A stretch of DNA of 64,000 bases from Pseudonocardia nigra (GTDB lineage Bacteria > Actinomycetota > Actinomycetes > Mycobacteriales > Pseudonocardiaceae). A program made the translations under genes and the position numbers. The notes below the pieces were generated by a model. The model saw only the letters and a program-made list of their open reading frames with translations, ran no database searches and was not told the origin of the DNA. The first letter of the stretch is position 1; every line of letters begins with the position of its first letter. The stretch is from positions 18,628 to 82,627 of the forward strand of contig NZ_JAHKRK010000008.1 of NCBI RefSeq assembly GCF_019396355.1, in the 5' to 3' direction. This document shows, one piece after another, positions 8,639 to 17,633 of the stretch.

Positions 8639-8856
8639 CGGCGACCCGTCGAGTCGACGATCGTGGAGCCGCGCATCGCGTCCAGGTCGCCCTCCCAGCC
8701 GATGCCCTCGAGGCTCTTCAGGAACTCGACGGACAGGCGCGGGCCGACCAGCCGCCGCAGCGCCAGGTCGACCGCTTCCTTCTTCGTCTTCAGGCCGTAC
8801 TTGCGCATGGCCTCTGCCACGAGCTCATCGTCGATGTCGATGTTGGTGCGCCCCAT
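8629..8856 (-). CDS. VapB-type antitoxin
   Basis: A 75-residue protein starting [17 protein letters not shown], typical of the ribbon-helix-helix N-terminus of VapB, with [15 protein letters not shown] as the helix pair. The C-terminal tail ([17 protein letters not shown]) would wrap the toxin. ATG 8856 is preferred over an in-frame upstream start because a TATTTT hexamer lies 6 nt before it, implying a leaderless mRNA. VapB normally represses its own promoter. Confidence 0.9.
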   Translation of the reverse strand: MGRTNIDIDDELVAEAMRKYGLKTKKEAVDLALRRLVGPRLSVEFLKSLEGIGWEGDLDAMRGSTIVDSTGRRWI

Positions 8857-8862
8857 GCACCA

Positions 8863-8868
8863 AAAATA
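8863..8868 (-). promoter_or_regulatory. -10 hexamer of the vapBC operon
   Basis: TATTTT on the minus strand lies 6 nt upstream of ATG 8856, the TANNNT-N6-start arrangement of leaderless actinobacterial promoters. It is unusually AT-rich for this window. Confidence 0.6.
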
Positions 8869-8921
8869 CACCGCCCCGAACGTCGACCGGTTCTGTCAGG
8901 AATCGGGCTCACGCTGCGCAT

Positions 8922-9845
8922 ATGGCAGGAATTGCACCGCCTCTGGCCGGCCGCGTCGCGCTCGTCGCCGGGGCCACCAGGGGCGCGGGCCGCGGCATCG
9001 CGGTGGAACTCGGGGCGGCGGGCGCGACGGTGTACGTGACGGGCCGTTCGACGCGGCAGCGACGCAGCGAGTACGACCGGCCGGAGACGATCGAGGACAC
9101 GGCCGACCTGGTCACCGCCGCCGGCGGCACGGGGATCGCCGTGCCCACCGACCACCTCGTGCCGGACGACGTGGAGGCGCTGAGCGCCCGGATCGCGGAC
9201 GAGCACGGCAGGCTCGACGTGCTCGTCAACGACATCTGGGGCGGGGAGCTGCTGACCGCGTGGGACACCCCGGTCTGGGAACATTCCCTCGCCGACGGGC
9301 TGCGCATTCTGCGGCTCGCGATCGACACCCACCTCGTCACGGCGCGGTACGCGTTCCCGCTGCTGCTCCGCTCGGATGACGCCCTCGTCGTCGAGGTCAC
9401 CGACGGCACCGCGGAGTACAACGCGGAGCACTACCGCCTCAACGTCTACTACGACCTGGCGAAGGTCGCCCCGATCCGGCTCGCGCACAGCTGGGCGCAC
9501 GAGCTCCGCCCGCACGGCGCCACGGCCGTCGTGGTGACGCCCGGCTGGCTGCGCTCGGAGATGATGCTCGAGGCGTACGGCGTCACCGAGCCGAACTGGC
9601 GCGACGCATGCACCGAGCAGCCGCACTTCGCGATCTCCGAGACGCCGCACTTCGTCGGCCGGGCCGTGGCGGCGCTGGCCGCCGACCCGCGGCGCAACCG
9701 GTGGCAGGGGGCGTCGCTGTCCAGCGGTGGGCTCGCCCAGGAGTACGGGTTCACCGACCTCGACGGCTCGGCGCCGGACTGCTGGCGCTACATCCGCGAG
9801 GTCCAGGACCTCGGCAAAGCGGCGGACACCAGCGGCTACCGCTGA
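8922..9845 (+). CDS. Short-chain dehydrogenase/reductase
   Basis: A 307-residue Rossmann protein with the nucleotide motif VAGATRGAGRGIA near residue 15 and the catalytic YYDLAK (Tyr-x3-Lys) near residue 175. The usual active-site Ser may be replaced by Thr in VEVTDGTAEY. An insert around TGRSTRQRRSEYDRPETIED and the C-terminal region place it among the longer SDRs often annotated as daunorubicin C-13 ketoreductase-like. Substrate unknown. It stands alone between vapBC and a convergent hypothetical gene. Confidence 0.85.
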   Translation: MAGIAPPLAGRVALVAGATRGAGRGIAVELGAAGATVYVTGRSTRQRRSEYDRPETIEDTADLVTAAGGTGIAVPTDHLVPDDVEALSARIADEHGRLDVLVNDIWGGELLTAWDTPVWEHSLADGLRILRLAIDTHLVTARYAFPLLLRSDDALVVEVTDGTAEYNAEHYRLNVYYDLAKVAPIRLAHSWAHELRPHGATAVVVTPGWLRSEMMLEAYGVTEPNWRDACTEQPHFAISETPHFVGRAVAALAADPRRNRWQGASLSSGGLAQEYGFTDLDGSAPDCWRYIREVQDLGKAADTSGYR

Positions 9846-9915
9846 CATCGGCCAGGTCGGACAAACGACACTATCGTCCAGACCTATCGGACGAAAGTGC
9901 CTCTCGGACGGCCAT

Positions 9916-10314
9916 CTACGCCCGCCACTCCAGGTCCGCGGACGGCTCCACGAATTCGGCGGACGGGATGTCCTGCTCGACGAAGAACTCGACATCCCCG
10001 CGCGTGGTGCGTCGGAAGCCGAGCGCCATCGTCGCGTTCAGTCCGTCCCCGTGGTCGGTGGTGAGGTACTCCATCGCGTGGATCCGGGTCAGCGACAGGG
10101 CTTCGCCCAGGGGGTCCGGCTGGTCGCGATACCTTTCACTCATCTCGACCAGGTACTCCGACAGCAGGTCGGCGGGCAGGGTGAAGACCGGTTCACCGTG
10201 CAGAAAGGCCCGCCGCGATGGGTCCACGACCCGATAGTCGTCGCCGGAGCCGGTGGGGATCAGCGCCAGCCCTTCCCTCTCCAGGTACGAGATGATCGCG
10301 CGGCGATGGTCCAC
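9916..10314 (-). CDS. Hypothetical protein
   Basis: A 132-residue soluble protein starting at GTG 10314 with VDHRRAIISYLEREGLALIP. It is acidic and contains LPADLLSEYLVEMSERYRDQ and ALGFRRTTRGDVEFFVEQD. No signal peptide or membrane segment is seen and no family is recognised. Codon use resembles the neighbours. It is 33 bp upstream of the MOSC gene start region in the map but on the same strand after it, so it could be read separately or together. Confidence 0.6.
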   Translation of the reverse strand: MDHRRAIISYLEREGLALIPTGSGDDYRVVDPSRRAFLHGEPVFTLPADLLSEYLVEMSERYRDQPDPLGEALSLTRIHAMEYLTTDHGDGLNATMALGFRRTTRGDVEFFVEQDIPSAEFVEPSADLEWRA

Positions 10315-10347
10315 GGGTTCACCCTGGCAGAGGCACCGGCGCCGTGC

Positions 10348-11163
10348 TCACCGATCGCCGTCGATCATGTCGACGGCATCGCCGAGTCGGATCAGGCCCG
10401 AGGTGAGCACCTCCGCGTAGACGCCGGCGCACGGCTGCGGCCCCATGTCCAGCACGTCCACGCGGTTGGTGTCGAGCAGCGCGCGGACGGCGTGCGGAGC
10501 GCGCGGGAGCTCGCCGTGCTCCAGCGTGGGCACGGCGCACCGCGGTGTCGGGACCAGGCCCCGCAGCCGGACGTCGCCGACCTCGAACTCGCGGCCGGCC
10601 CAGTCGTTCTCGGTGAACGGCTCGCCATCGGTCTCGATCACGAGGTTCGGGCGGTAGCGCAGCGCCTCGACGCCGACCGCCTCCAGCGTGGCCGTGGTGA
10701 CCACGTGCACCGGCGCGAAGTCGACGAACGTGCCACCCGGCGTGCCCCGCGCGAGCACGGAGGTCACGAAGTCAACCTCGGCGTCCACGCCCTGTTCCAG
10801 CACCTCCTCCGGCACCGCGCGCTCGATCAGCACGCCCTCCGGACGCTCGGCGGTGAGCCGCACGTCCCGTCCGACTGCCGCCGAGAGCACGGCGTCGACC
10901 TCGGCATCGCCTGCCGCGACGGTGATGCCGTCGGGCAGGGCGATGACCACACCGGCCGGCTCGGTGGCCGCCGAGAACTGCAGCAGCGCCCGCCACAGCC
11001 GCGGGTGCTTGGCCGTGGCCACGCGGCCGGTCGCCGCGTCGAGCAGCGCGAGTGCGCGGTCACCCGCGATCCCGCCCGCGACCACATCGGCCGCGGGCAG
11101 GGTCTCCCCCATCATCGACTTGACGGGGTAGCGGCGGATCTCGGCGACGGTGCCGAGGTTCAC
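10348..11163 (-). CDS. MOSC-domain protein
   Basis: A 271-residue protein with an N-terminal beta-barrel part (IRRYPVKSMMGETL) and a C-terminal MOSC domain ending with VPTPRCAVPTLEHG, where the conserved Cys lies. MOSC proteins bind molybdenum cofactor or sulfur carriers; some reduce N-hydroxylated compounds. GTG 11163 overlaps the stop of the osmoprotectant-binding protein as GTGA, so it is translated with the ABC operon although functionally unrelated in appearance. Confidence 0.85.
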   Translation of the reverse strand: MNLGTVAEIRRYPVKSMMGETLPAADVVAGGIAGDRALALLDAATGRVATAKHPRLWRALLQFSAATEPAGVVIALPDGITVAAGDAEVDAVLSAAVGRDVRLTAERPEGVLIERAVPEEVLEQGVDAEVDFVTSVLARGTPGGTFVDFAPVHVVTTATLEAVGVEALRYRPNLVIETDGEPFTENDWAGREFEVGDVRLRGLVPTPRCAVPTLEHGELPRAPHAVRALLDTNRVDVLDMGPQPCAGVYAEVLTSGLIRLGDAVDMIDGDR

Positions 11164-12089
11164 AGCAGGTTGTTCGCGGTCAGCCACTCCGTGGCCACCG
11201 ACTCGACGGTGTTGTTGGCGGCGTCGTTCAGCTTGCGGTTGAGCTCGACGAGCTCCTCAGTGGTGAGGGCGGCCGAGATCGCGTTGAGCGTCGAGCGCAC
11301 CTCCTCGGACGCCTTCTCCTCGTTGATCAGAGGAACCACGTTCTGCGCGGCGAAGAGGTTCTCGGGGTCCTCCAGCGCCACCCAGCCGCGGTCCTCGATG
11401 ACCGGGTCGGTGGTGAACAGGTTCGCGGCCTGGATGGTGCCGTCCGCGAGCGCTGTGACGGTGAGCGGGCCGCCGGCGTCGAGCGAGCGGAACTCGGCGA
11501 ACGTGCAGCCGTACAGCTGCTCGAGCCCGGGCAGACCGTTGGGGCGCTCGGCGAACTCCGGGGGCCCACCGAACACGAGCTCGCCACAGTGCGGCGCCAG
11601 GTCCGCGATCGACTGCGCGTTGTACTTCTGCGCCGTCTCGCCGGTGATGACCACGGCGTCCTTGTTCTCCGCCGTGGACTGCTCGAGGACGGTGAGCCCG
11701 TCCGGGAGCTTCTCCTGGAGCTGCTGGTACACCTCCTCCGACGCGGTGGCCGTGGTCTCCGGGTCGACCTCCTGGAGCAGGTTGCCGGTGTACTCCGGGA
11801 TCAGGTCGATCGAACCGTCCTGCAGCGCCGGGAAGTAGACCTCGCGGCTGCCGATCCCGAACTGCCGCTCGACGGTGGTGCCCTTCGCCTCCAGCGCCTG
11901 CGCGTAGATCTCCGCCAGGAGCCGGTTCTCGGGGAAGTTGGCCGAGCCGATGCGAATGGTGTCGGCCGCCGCGGGCGGCTGGTCGCCGCCGGTGCCGCCG
12001 CTCCCACCGGCGAGTGGATCGCCACCGCCTCCGCATGCCGTCAGCCCGAGGGCCAGTAGGCCGACCACCGCGGCGAGTGTGCGCTTCAT
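11160..12089 (-). CDS. Osmoprotectant (glycine betaine-type) ABC substrate-binding lipoprotein
   Basis: A 309-residue lipoprotein with signal peptide KRTLAAVVGLLALGLTACGGG and lipobox LTAC. The body has OpuAC-type motifs: IGSANFPENRLLAEIYAQAL, YFPALQDGSIDLIPEYTGNL and ADGTIQAANLFTTDP. It binds quaternary amines such as glycine betaine or choline outside the cell and hands them to the two permeases encoded upstream. The start overlaps the preceding permease as ATGA. Confidence 0.92.
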   Translation of the reverse strand: MKRTLAAVVGLLALGLTACGGGGDPLAGGSGGTGGDQPPAAADTIRIGSANFPENRLLAEIYAQALEAKGTTVERQFGIGSREVYFPALQDGSIDLIPEYTGNLLQEVDPETTATASEEVYQQLQEKLPDGLTVLEQSTAENKDAVVITGETAQKYNAQSIADLAPHCGELVFGGPPEFAERPNGLPGLEQLYGCTFAEFRSLDAGGPLTVTALADGTIQAANLFTTDPVIEDRGWVALEDPENLFAAQNVVPLINEEKASEEVRSTLNAISAALTTEELVELNRKLNDAANNTVESVATEWLTANNLL

Positions 12090-12808
12090 GGGGTTGTTCC
12101 TCCTGCGAAGACGGGGGCTTGTCGGGGTGCCCTGCGCCGCGCCCCCGCGGGGTGCAGGCCGGGAGAGACGATCGTTCGTTGCAGGCCGCCGAGCAGCCCC
12201 TCGACGAGCAGGGCCAGGGCGGCGACCAGGACCGCACCCGCGACCATCTGCGTGTAGTCGCGCAGCGCGAGGCCGTCGATGAGGAAGCGACCGAGGCCGC
12301 TGAGGCCGATGTAGGCGCCGATCGTGGCGGTGGCGATCACCTGCAGCGTCGCGGTGCGCAGCCCGCCGAGGATCAGCGGCACGGCGATCGGCAGCTCCAC
12401 CTTGGTGAGCACCTCCCGCTCCCGCATCCCCACGCCACGGGCGGCGTCGATGACGGCGGCGTCGGCGTTGCGCACCCCCGCGTAGGTGCCGGCCAGCAAC
12501 GGCGGGACGGCCAGGATCACCAGGGTGATGGTCAACGGCAGCACCCCGAGCCCGGTGAAGCCCACCAGGAGGGTGAGCAGGCCGAGCTCGGGCAGTGCCC
12601 GCAGCCCGTTCGCCGAGCCCACCACGAGGAACCCGCCACGGCGGGTGTGGCCGATCACGGCGCCGAGCGGGATGGCGATGACCGCGGCGATCACAATGGC
12701 CTGCACGGTGTAGCGCAGGTGGTCGGCCAGCCGGGCGGGCACTCCGGAGCTGCCCGTCCAGTGGGTGGCGTCGCCGAACCACTCCACGAGCTCGAGGACG
12801 AGGTTCAC
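12086..12808 (-). CDS. Osmoprotectant ABC permease (second subunit)
   Basis: A 240-residue inner-membrane permease with five or six helices and a ProW/OpuBB-type loop (AAVIDAARGVGMREREVLTKVELP) that docks to the ATPase. GTG 12808 overlaps the stop of the preceding permease gene as GTGA. The C-terminal tail (SPGLHPAGARRRAPRQAPVF) is basic and cytoplasmic. Confidence 0.92.
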   Translation of the reverse strand: MNLVLELVEWFGDATHWTGSSGVPARLADHLRYTVQAIVIAAVIAIPLGAVIGHTRRGGFLVVGSANGLRALPELGLLTLLVGFTGLGVLPLTITLVILAVPPLLAGTYAGVRNADAAVIDAARGVGMREREVLTKVELPIAVPLILGGLRTATLQVIATATIGAYIGLSGLGRFLIDGLALRDYTQMVAGAVLVAALALLVEGLLGGLQRTIVSPGLHPAGARRRAPRQAPVFAGGTTP

Positions 12809-13458
12809 CTGGCGCCTCCCGCGGCGCGGTTCCACGGCGTCAGGACCCGGCCGAGCGCCAGCAGCAGGGCGTCGGCCGCGAGCGCGAGGAGCACGATCAA
12901 CGCGATCCCGGTGATGATCTCCGTGGGGAACCGGAGCTGGAAGCCCTCGGTGAAGAAGCCGCCCAGGCCCCCGACCCCGATCAGCGCGCCCACGCTCACC
13001 AGGCTGATGCTCGAGACCGTGGCGACCCGCAGCCCGGCGACGAGCACCGGCACCGCCAACGGCAGCTCGACCTCGAGGAACCGGCGGGTCGGCCGATAGC
13101 CCATCGCGGTGGCGGCCGCGACCACGAGCCGGGGCACGGCCGCGAGGGCGTCGGCGACGGTGCGCACCAGGAGCGCCACCGTGTAGATCGTGAGCGCCAC
13201 GATGATGTTGATCTCGGACAGGATCTGCGTGCCGAGGATGCCGGGGAGCACGACGAACAGGGCGAGCGACGGGATGGTGTACAGGGCACCCGCCGCGGGG
13301 ACGAGCACGGCGCGGGCGACCCGGTACCGGCTCGCCAGCCATCCCAGGGGCACGGCCAGCAGCAGGCCGACGATCACCGGGACGAGCGCCAGCCGCAGGT
13401 GCTCGACGGTGAGGGCCATGATCCGGTCCGCGTTGGCGGGGATCCAGCTCCAGATCAC
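12805..13458 (-). CDS. Osmoprotectant ABC permease (first subunit)
   Basis: A 217-residue membrane permease with TIPSLALFVVLPGILG and the coupling loop VVAAATAMGYRPTRRFLEVELP. It pairs with the 12086-12808 product to form the transmembrane channel. Its start overlaps the ATPase stop as ATGA. Size and motifs match OpuBB/OpuBD-like subunits. Confidence 0.92.
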   Translation of the reverse strand: MIWSWIPANADRIMALTVEHLRLALVPVIVGLLLAVPLGWLASRYRVARAVLVPAAGALYTIPSLALFVVLPGILGTQILSEINIIVALTIYTVALLVRTVADALAAVPRLVVAAATAMGYRPTRRFLEVELPLAVPVLVAGLRVATVSSISLVSVGALIGVGGLGGFFTEGFQLRFPTEIITGIALIVLLALAADALLLALGRVLTPWNRAAGGAR

Positions 13459-14573
13459 GCAGCCGCCTCGTGCTCCCGTGCGGCGTCCAGGACCGCGAGG
13501 ACGTCGGTGGCCGAGACGGACCCGACGGCGACGCCCCGGTCGTCGACGGCCACTCCGAGACCGGAGGGCGACGACAGCGCGGCGTCCAGCGCCCCCCGCA
13601 GGGAACCGGAGCTCACGTCGTAGAGCGACTCACCGGGAACGAGGTCGTCGGTACCGATCGGACGGTCGTCGGCAGGGAGCGGATCGTGGACCGACAGCCA
13701 CCCGAGCGGCTTGTGCTCCTCGTCGACCACGAGCACCCACCCCTGCTCCGCCGTCGTACGCGCCTCGGCCAGCACCGCGCCGAGCCGCACCGTGGGGAGG
13801 TCGCCGAGCGGGAGCCCGTCGGCGGACCGGAAGCCCAGCCCGCGGTAACCGCGGTCGCGCCCGACGAAGCCGTCGACGAAGTCGTTGGCCGGCCGGGCGA
13901 GCAGGGTGCCCGGCTCGTCGTACTGCGCGAGCACACCCCCCACCTGCAGGACGGCGACCTTGTCGCCGAGCTTGACCGCCTCGTCGATGTCATGCGTGAC
14001 GAACACGATCGTCTTGCCCAGCTCGGACTGCAGCCGCAGGAGCTCGTCCTGCAGGCTCTCGCGCACCACCGGGTCGACGGCGCTGAACGGCTCGTCCATG
14101 AGCAGGATCGGCGGGTCGGCGGCCAGCGCGCGGGCCACGCCGACGCGCTGCTGCTGCCCGCCGGACAGCTGCGACGGGTAGCGCTGCGCCATCTCGGGCG
14201 CGAGGCCGACGATCTCCATCAGCTCGGCGGCCCGCTTGCGCGCCTTGCCCTTGCTCCAGCCGAGCAGCAGTGGCACGGTGGCGACGTTGTCGAGGATCGT
14301 GCGGTGCGGGAAGAGCCCCGCCTGCTGAATGACGTAGCCCATGCCGCGGCGCAGCTGCGCGGCGTCGGTGGACGTGATGTCGCGCCCGTCGACGGTGATC
14401 GTGCCCTCGCTGGGCTCGATCATGCGGTTCACCATCCGCAGCGACGTGGTCTTGCCGCAGCCGGACGGCCCGACGAAGACGGTGATCTTCCCGGCGTCCA
14501 CGACGAGGTCGAGGTGATCGACCGCCACGGTGCCGTCGGGGAAGCGCTTGGTCACGCCCCGGAACTCGATCAT
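13455..14573 (-). CDS. Osmoprotectant ABC ATPase with CBS domains
   Basis: A 372-residue ATPase with Walker A GPSGCGKTT, Q-loop VIQQAGLFPH, signature LSGGQQQRVGVARAL, Walker B ILLMDEPFSAVDP and H-loop VFVTHD in residues 1-230. Residues about 250-365 form paired CBS modules (GWVLVVDEEHKPLGW, GLGVAVDDRGVAVG). In this family CBS domains sense ionic strength or nucleotides. It is the first gene of a four-gene overlapping operon with the two permeases and binding protein. A GGAGGTCTC ribosome site precedes ATG 14573. Confidence 0.95.
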   Translation of the reverse strand: MIEFRGVTKRFPDGTVAVDHLDLVVDAGKITVFVGPSGCGKTTSLRMVNRMIEPSEGTITVDGRDITSTDAAQLRRGMGYVIQQAGLFPHRTILDNVATVPLLLGWSKGKARKRAAELMEIVGLAPEMAQRYPSQLSGGQQQRVGVARALAADPPILLMDEPFSAVDPVVRESLQDELLRLQSELGKTIVFVTHDIDEAVKLGDKVAVLQVGGVLAQYDEPGTLLARPANDFVDGFVGRDRGYRGLGFRSADGLPLGDLPTVRLGAVLAEARTTAEQGWVLVVDEEHKPLGWLSVHDPLPADDRPIGTDDLVPGESLYDVSSGSLRGALDAALSSPSGLGVAVDDRGVAVGSVSATDVLAVLDAAREHEAAA

Positions 14574-14683
14574 CCGGGAGACCTCCGAGTTTCACCGACG
14601 ACCCCTTGCCGGTCGCCGAGTAGCAGCGAGGCTATCCCGTGGCACCGACAGTCGCGAACGATGTGATCGGACCGCGACCGCGT

Positions 14684-17461
14684 TCACGCCGGCGGCAGGC
14701 CCGATGCCGGGGTCGGCAGGCGTCCCCCGCCCAGCACGTCGCGCAGGGTGGCGGCCTGCAGCGGGCGGGCGAAGAGCCACCCCTGGTAGGCGTCCACGCC
14801 GATCCCGCGGAGCACGTGGAACTGCTCGGCCGTCTCCACGCCCTCGGCCACGGTGGTGCGTCCCATCGCCCTGGCCATGTCGACCACGGCGCGGGCCACC
14901 GCGAAGTCGGCCGGCTCGTCGGCGACCCCGGTGACGAACGCCCGGTCGACCTTGACGGTCTGCGCCGGCAGCTCCTTGAGCCGCGCGAGCGAGGAGTAGC
15001 CGGTGCCGAAGTCGTCCACGGCGAACCGGACGCCGCGCTCCACCAGCTCGGCCATCGCGGCGAGCGCGTGCGGCGGCAGGGCGACGAGACTGGTCTCCAC
15101 CAGCTCCAGCACGAGCTGGTCCCAGGCCAGCCCGGCATCGGCGACGGCGGCGGTGACCGCGCTCAGGAAATCGGCGTCGCCCGGCAGCAGGCCTGCCAGG
15201 TTCACGGCGACGGCGGGACGGCGCCCGCGGTGCTCGGGCCATGCCGCCGCCTCGCGCACGGCCGTGCGCAGCACCCACAGGTCGAGCTCGTGCAGCAGCC
15301 CGCTGCGCTGCGCGACCGGCAGGAAGTCGCCGGGCGGGATGAGCCCGCGCTCCGGGTGCGGCCAGCGGACCAGCGCCTCGGCGGAGACCACGGTGCCGTC
15401 GGGACCGACCACGGGCTGGTACTCGAGCACCAGCCCGTCGGTGGCGATCGCCGCGCGCAGCTCGGCCTCCACCTCCAGGGCCCGCGTGGCCGAGCTCACG
15501 ATCCCGTCGGTGGCCATCCCGATCCCGCCGCGGCACTGCGTGCGCTTCGCGTCGTGCATGGCGGCCTCCGCGAACCGCAGCAGGTCGGCGGCGCGCACCT
15601 CGCCGGTCGGGACGGGGGTGGCCAGCCCGACCGACGCCGTCATCTGCACCGATCGGCCGTGCACCGGGATCGTGGTGCGCAGCAGGTCGGCGACCATGCG
15701 GGCGAGCAGGTCCGGACCGCCGACCTCGGCGTGGTCGGCGCAGATCACCACGAACTCGTCGCCCGACAGGCGCGCAGCCGTGCATCCCACCGGCAGCTCC
15801 CGCTGCAGCCGCCCGGCCAGCGTCACCAGCAGGTCGTCGCCGGCGTCGTGGCCGAGGGAGGAGTTCACGCGGGCGAAGTCGTCGAGGTCGCCGCACACGA
15901 CGGCCACCCGATTGCGGCCCGGGCCCGCCAGCAGCCGGTCCACCATCGCCAGGCACGCGGCGCGGTTGGGCAGGCGGGTCAGCTCGTCCACCGTGCCCGC
16001 GCTGCGCAGCAGCTCGGCCGCCCGGCGCCGCTCGGTGATGTCGGTGCACACGACGAGCCAGAACCAGCCGCCGTCGTCGGCGGAGGTGGCCGACACCGCC
16101 AGCTCGCACCAGACGGTCGTGCCGTCCCCGCGTTGCAGCGGCACGCCGTCCATCCGGTAGCCGTGGCCGGCGCCGGGCGGCACCGGACGCAGCCAGCCGG
16201 GCAGCGGCCTGCCCTCGGGCGCCGCGCCGTCGGCGGTCGCGTCGACGACCAGCAGCTCATCGGCCGACAACGCCGCCGCAGGCGTGCCGCGCAGCCGCTC
16301 CAGCGGCACCCCGAGCAGGTCGCACAGGCCCGCGTTCGCGTCGACGAGCCGTCCGCCGGCGTCCAGCAGCGCAACGCCGCCCGGGACCAGCGCCATCAGG
16401 TCGGCGAAGCGCTGGCCCGACAGCTCCACGCGCCGCTGCGCGACCCGCTCGGCACTGACGTCGTGGACGACGCCGACCAGGCGCAGGGGCGTGCCGTCCT
16501 CGGCGCGTTCCACCTCGGCGCGGCAGCTCAGCATCCGGTCGCCCGGCAGCTGCAGCTCGACGTGGTGATCGCCGACCCGGGCACCGGACCGCAGGCCCTG
16601 GCACAGCAGCGCCACCTGCTCGCCCTCCACCGGCGACGAGCCCGCCCCGTCCGGTGCCACCCCCACCGACCGGTACAGCTCCTCGAGCGTCGCGCTGCGG
16701 TGCAGGGTGGCCGTGGCCAGGTCGAACGCCCAGGTGCCGACCCTGGCCAGCCGCTCGAGCTCCTCGATCCAGCGGCGGTCCGACGGCCGGCTCACCGTGG
16801 GGTCCGGCGCGCAGTCCAGCTCGACCAGCACGGCGGCCGACAGCTCGGTGCCCGGCATCTCCCACCGGACCAGCCGGACCCGCACGAGTGCCCCGTCCGG
16901 CCGGACCAGCCGCGCGTCGGCGTCGGGTCCGACGACGAGCTGCGGCAGCCGCATCCCGACCGGGCCCTCCTGGGCGTCGGCCTCGGCGCCGTCGGCGTCG
17001 GTCCACCCGCCGAGCCGCAACAGGGCGGCGTTGACCCGCAGCACCCGGTCGGAGCGGTCGCAGACGAGCGCGGGCGCGCCCGGCAGCGGCACGGACCCCG
17101 GTCCGCCCGGTGCCGGCACGGTCCCGGCACCGAACACCGCGTCGCGCAGTGCGGGCAGGACCTGCGCGTCCACCGCGTCCCCGGCCGTGCCGGGCCCGGT
17201 CACCGGCAGCGCCTGCGGGTCGGTCGGCGGCTCGGGGTCGTCAGCCGGTGCCGCCGGCCGCGGACGCTCGGCCACCGCCCGCGCCAGCCGCGACGCGAAC
17301 AGCGCCGCCTCCGGGTGCACCTCCGAGCCGAGCACCGCCTGCCGGGAGCGCCGCAGGTCCATCCGCCGCACCGGGTCGGTGATCACCCGATCGGCACCGG
17401 CCGGCCCGGTCTCCGGCTCTCCGGCCGCGCCTTCGCCGAACCGATGTCCGAGCTCGTTCAC
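14684..17461 (-). CDS. PAS-GGDEF-EAL cyclic di-GMP enzyme
   Basis: A 925-residue multidomain protein without clear membrane helices. It has PAS-like sensor regions (one near residues 350-470), a GGDEF domain near 490-650 whose active loop reads RLSGDEF, and an EAL domain near 665-910 with SAEALVRW, DDFGTGYSS and AEGVETAEQ. It could make and degrade cyclic di-GMP. The SGDEF variant is compatible with cyclase activity in some proteins, but this is unproven here. The PAS sensors suggest control by a small ligand or redox signal. A long-armed hairpin precedes the gene. Confidence 0.92.
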   Translation of the reverse strand: MNELGHRFGEGAAGEPETGPAGADRVITDPVRRMDLRRSRQAVLGSEVHPEAALFASRLARAVAERPRPAAPADDPEPPTDPQALPVTGPGTAGDAVDAQVLPALRDAVFGAGTVPAPGGPGSVPLPGAPALVCDRSDRVLRVNAALLRLGGWTDADGAEADAQEGPVGMRLPQLVVGPDADARLVRPDGALVRVRLVRWEMPGTELSAAVLVELDCAPDPTVSRPSDRRWIEELERLARVGTWAFDLATATLHRSATLEELYRSVGVAPDGAGSSPVEGEQVALLCQGLRSGARVGDHHVELQLPGDRMLSCRAEVERAEDGTPLRLVGVVHDVSAERVAQRRVELSGQRFADLMALVPGGVALLDAGGRLVDANAGLCDLLGVPLERLRGTPAAALSADELLVVDATADGAAPEGRPLPGWLRPVPPGAGHGYRMDGVPLQRGDGTTVWCELAVSATSADDGGWFWLVVCTDITERRRAAELLRSAGTVDELTRLPNRAACLAMVDRLLAGPGRNRVAVVCGDLDDFARVNSSLGHDAGDDLLVTLAGRLQRELPVGCTAARLSGDEFVVICADHAEVGGPDLLARMVADLLRTTIPVHGRSVQMTASVGLATPVPTGEVRAADLLRFAEAAMHDAKRTQCRGGIGMATDGIVSSATRALEVEAELRAAIATDGLVLEYQPVVGPDGTVVSAEALVRWPHPERGLIPPGDFLPVAQRSGLLHELDLWVLRTAVREAAAWPEHRGRRPAVAVNLAGLLPGDADFLSAVTAAVADAGLAWDQLVLELVETSLVALPPHALAAMAELVERGVRFAVDDFGTGYSSLARLKELPAQTVKVDRAFVTGVADEPADFAVARAVVDMARAMGRTTVAEGVETAEQFHVLRGIGVDAYQGWLFARPLQAATLRDVLGGGRLPTPASGLPPA

Positions 17462-17552
17462 GGGGCGTCTCCCAGCGTGTGCTGTCCGTCGTCACCCGTC
17501 CCAACGATGGTTGTCCCCGCACGATCCGGGGGATATGCCCGATCGGCCTACA

Positions 17553-17630
17553 CGGACCCGAGTGAGTGACGCACGCAGCGTGACGGCCAGGCACCCGGCC
17601 CGGAGAACGCCCAGGCCGGACTCGGGTCCG
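17553..17630 (-). other. Long-armed inverted repeat between malic enzyme and GGDEF-EAL genes
   Basis: CGGACCCGAGT (17553-17563) and ACTCGGGTCCG (17620-17630) are perfect 11-bp inverted arms enclosing 56 GC-rich nt. Read on the minus strand, this follows the malic enzyme stop by a few bases and ends about 90 nt before the GGDEF-EAL start. It may be a terminator-like stem or a structured leader. Confidence 0.5.
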
Positions 17631-17633
17631 CGC

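Noticed and set aside
10305..10330. CAGGGT as a leaderless -10 for the gene at 9916-10314
   Set aside because: The spacing fits but the first base of the hexamer does not; too weak to list.
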